Assembly: GCA_031289975.1 (NCBI GenBank)
Contig: JAITOM010000025.1
Span: 1 to 19,140, forward strand
Length of the DNA stretch: 19,140 bases
Reading direction: 5' to 3'
Source: Methanobrevibacter sp.
GTDB lineage: Archaea; Methanobacteriota; Methanobacteria; Methanobacteriales; Methanobacteriaceae
How positions within the stretch are numbered: position 1 is the stretch's first letter; the number at the start of each line of letters is the position of its first letter. The position numbers and the translations under genes were made by a program. Positions 17,807 through 19,140 of the stretch are shown here, piece by piece. Under the pieces are notes generated by a model, which worked only from the letters and a program-made list of their open reading frames with translations, was not told where the DNA came from and did not search any database.

Positions 17807-17940
17807 AATTAGCATGGATTTTCACAATTGAAAAATTGAAAGCAGATGATAAAAGTTTAATGACATGTATATTGGCTTAATGTTTTTATGCTAAAATTCA
17901 AATTCCAAATTGTGAATTTCCATCCTCTTTTTACAGTGCC
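17797..17940 (+). mobile_element. 144-bp MITE-like element, copy 2
   Basis: It begins GGCACTGTAAAATTAGCATG and ends CATCCTCTTTTTACAGTGCC, with outer inverted repeats GGCACTGTAAAA / TTTTACAGTGCC and no coding capacity. It is the reverse complement of the copy at 13365-13508, with the same length and only scattered differences. It interrupts hsdS. The flanks (AAATAT on the left, AAGAAA on the right) show no clear target duplication, which fits a deletion of adjacent DNA after insertion. Confidence 0.88.
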
Positions 17941-18141
17941 AAGAAAATGATTATTTATTAATTTGTTAAACAATAAATTTTATCATTTATTTTTAAAAAT
18001 TAATATAATTATATTTTAAATTAATAAATAAAAAGCTTAAATCAATTTAAAAAAACTCAATATTTAAAAATATTTTTTATTCTACTATAGTTAAATGAAT
18101 ATAATATCATACATGAATAATTTTATAATGTTGTGATTTAA

Positions 18142-18447
18142 ATGAATAGGAAACAAATAGCTATTGAATTTGCAAAATCTTTAAATAGTAATGAGATTGA
18201 AAAAATTATTTTATTTGGTTCTGTTGCTCGTGGAGATGATAATAATGATTCAGATATAGATATTTTAATAATTACTTCTGATGAAAGTAATATTTCGAAA
18301 GAAATTTATAGTAAGGTTTCAGATTTTACTCTTAAAACTGGTGAATATCTTTCTGTTAAAATTAAAACAAAATCATATTATAATAGCTACAAAAATAAAA
18401 GTTTGTTTTTTAAAAATATAACTAATGAAGGTGTTATAATTGGATGA
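18142..18447 (+). CDS. MNT-type minimal nucleotidyltransferase (antitoxin)
   Basis: This is a 101-residue minimal nucleotidyltransferase of the pol-beta superfamily. GSVARG (26-31) followed by DSDIDILI (36-43) gives the GSxxRG...DxD signature that binds nucleotide and metal. In MNT/HEPN pairs such as MntA/HepT, the MNT protein neutralises the HEPN RNase by adding AMP groups. The length matches stand-alone MNT proteins. Its stop overlaps the start of the HEPN gene by 8 bases. A TATA-like TTTTATAATG lies about 20 bases upstream and GTGATTT is a weak ribosome binding site, so leaderless or short-leader expression is possible. Confidence 0.88.
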   Translation: MNRKQIAIEFAKSLNSNEIEKIILFGSVARGDDNNDSDIDILIITSDESNISKEIYSKVSDFTLKTGEYLSVKIKTKSYYNSYKNKSLFFKNITNEGVIIG

Positions 18448-18807
18448 AATTGATTTACAATTTAATAAAGCTTTATCTGATTTAAAATCATCTCAAATAA
18501 ACATCCAAACAGAGCAATTTGAAACTTCCATAAATCGTTCTTATTATGCTGTATTTCATAGTGCTGTAGCATTACTTATTAAAAAAGGAATACATACAAA
18601 AACACATAGTGGAACTATTAGTGAGTTTGGAAAACAATATGTTCATTTAGATAATTTTAATAAAGAAATTTTTGATATTTTTTCTGAATTAGAAGAACTT
18701 AGAGAGATGTTGACTACGATGTTTTTAGAATAATTGATGAAGAAAAAGCTATTGAATCTTTAGAAAAAGCAGAAATTTTCATTGAGGAATGTAGAAGATT
18801 CATTTAA
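18440..18807 (+). pseudogene. HEPN-domain protein (toxin), frameshifted
   Basis: The frame starts at TTG 18440 (MDEIDLQFNKALSDLKSSQI), overlapping the MNT gene. NRSYYAVFHSAVALL carries an R33-x6-H40 motif typical of this HEPN family, whose RNases act as toxins. The first frame stops early at 18733. Shifting by one base at about 18706 gives DVDYDVFRIIDEEKAIESLE and ends EECRRFI at 18805-18807. LRxxxDYD followed by an EKAxxFIxE helix is the normal C-terminus of this family. One base is therefore missing: a real inactivating mutation, a sequencing error, or less likely programmed frameshifting. Confidence 0.8.
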
Positions 18808-18890
18808 TCATTAATAAATAATGAAAAATTAGAAACGGATTATTTTCAATAAAGCTATAGATAATGTTTATTTTTATTAGAGCCATTTTC

Positions 18891-18917
18891 TTGATCAAAC
18901 TTTTTTCTAAGAGTTTG
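18891..18917. repeat. Hairpin repeat, copy 1
   Basis: TTGATCAAAC followed by TTTTTTCTAAGAGTTTG forms an imperfect hairpin (CAAACTTTT against AAGAGTTTG). It is a direct repeat of 18959-18984. It follows the HEPN gene by 83 bases and could serve as a terminator or be part of a dispersed repeat. Confidence 0.7.
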
Positions 18918-18958
18918 AAAGTTTACAGCAACAAATGTTTGTTTAAACACAATAACTT

Positions 18959-18984
18959 TTGATCAAACTTTTTCTAAAAGTTTG
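18959..18984. repeat. Hairpin repeat, copy 2
   Basis: TTGATCAAAC followed by TTTTTCTAAAAGTTTG contains a perfect 9-bp stem (CAAACTTTT / AAAAGTTTG) with a 3-base loop. It is the same word as copy 1, in the same direction. A gene beyond the window could end here on the other strand. Confidence 0.75.
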
Positions 18985-19034
18985 CTCCACAATCCTTTAT
19001 TTATAGTGGTTTTGATAAAGTTCTTAATAAATAA

Positions 19035-19140
19035 ACTTTTTTAAAAATAAATATTATTAAAAAATATTAATTTAAAATCATTTATATTAATTAAAATATA
19101 TTTAAATTATTTAAAATTTAAAATTATTAATTTTTATAAA
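19035..19140. repeat. Direct repeat, copy 2 (window end)
   Basis: This stretch is identical to bases 1-106 except T at 19065 for C at 31. It runs to the window edge, so the repeat may continue. See copy 1 for interpretation. Confidence 0.85.

Noticed and set aside
13351..17940. One composite transposon spanning both full MITE copies
   Set aside because: The copies are inverted and could act as ends, but no target duplication is seen and hsdS is cut at only one end. Independent insertions are simpler.
11207..19140. tRNA or other stable RNA genes
   Set aside because: I found no GC-richer cloverleaf-like segment or conserved TTCGA-type arm anywhere in the intergenic DNA.

Overview
The window is very AT-rich DNA from a methanogenic archaeon, almost certainly of the order Methanobacteriales. 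Methanobrevibacter fits best and Methanosphaera is possible. The evidence is a complete methyl-coenzyme M reductase operon in the order mcrBDCGA, followed on the same strand by a complete methyltransferase operon in the order mtrEDCBAFGH. Archaeal GGAGG ribosome binding sites, TATA-like promoters and U-tract terminators agree with this. The presence of mcrC marks the reductase as the mcr isozyme; mrt operons lack that gene.

Regions: (1) 1-548 is AT-rich, holds the mtr terminator, and begins with a 106-bp sequence that recurs at the very end of the window. (2) 549-5494 is mtrHGFABCDE on the minus strand, read mtrE to mtrH. MtrABCDEFGH moves the methyl group from tetrahydromethanopterin to coenzyme M and exports sodium. 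(3) 5495-6246 is a gene-free spacer with the mcr terminator, small tandem repeats and the mtr promoter region. (4) 6247-11206 is mcrAGCDB on the minus strand, read mcrB to mcrA. The reductase uses methyl-CoM made by Mtr, so the two operons encode the last two steps of methanogenesis. (5) 11207-11380 is the mcr leader and promoter.

(6) 11380-14210 is a gene graveyard. It holds a broken fructosamine-kinase-like gene, two or three decayed copies of one DDE transposase family, and fragments of exported-protein genes. (7) 14454-15326 is a CRISPR array of 11 repeats and 10 spacers with no cas genes nearby. (8) 15589-17940 carries an intact gene for a DUF4062 / GHKL-ATPase-like / winged-helix protein with a palindromic upstream site, then a type I restriction specificity gene (hsdS) cut off by a small transposable element. 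(9) 18142-18807 is an MNT nucleotidyltransferase/HEPN toxin-antitoxin-type pair in which the HEPN gene has a one-base frameshift. (10) The end holds two hairpin repeats and the second copy of the window-end repeat.

A 144-bp MITE-like element links the accessory half. There are two full copies in inverted orientation (13365-13508 and 17797-17940) and two partial ends (13351-13364 and 15589-15608). One pair of perfect 20-bp inverted ends brackets a transposase relic and the whole CRISPR array. The region upstream of the mcr operon therefore looks like a defence and mobile-element hotspot next to the core energy genes. The most novel candidates are the DUF4062-ATPase-wHTH gene with its operator and the element-bounded CRISPR array.
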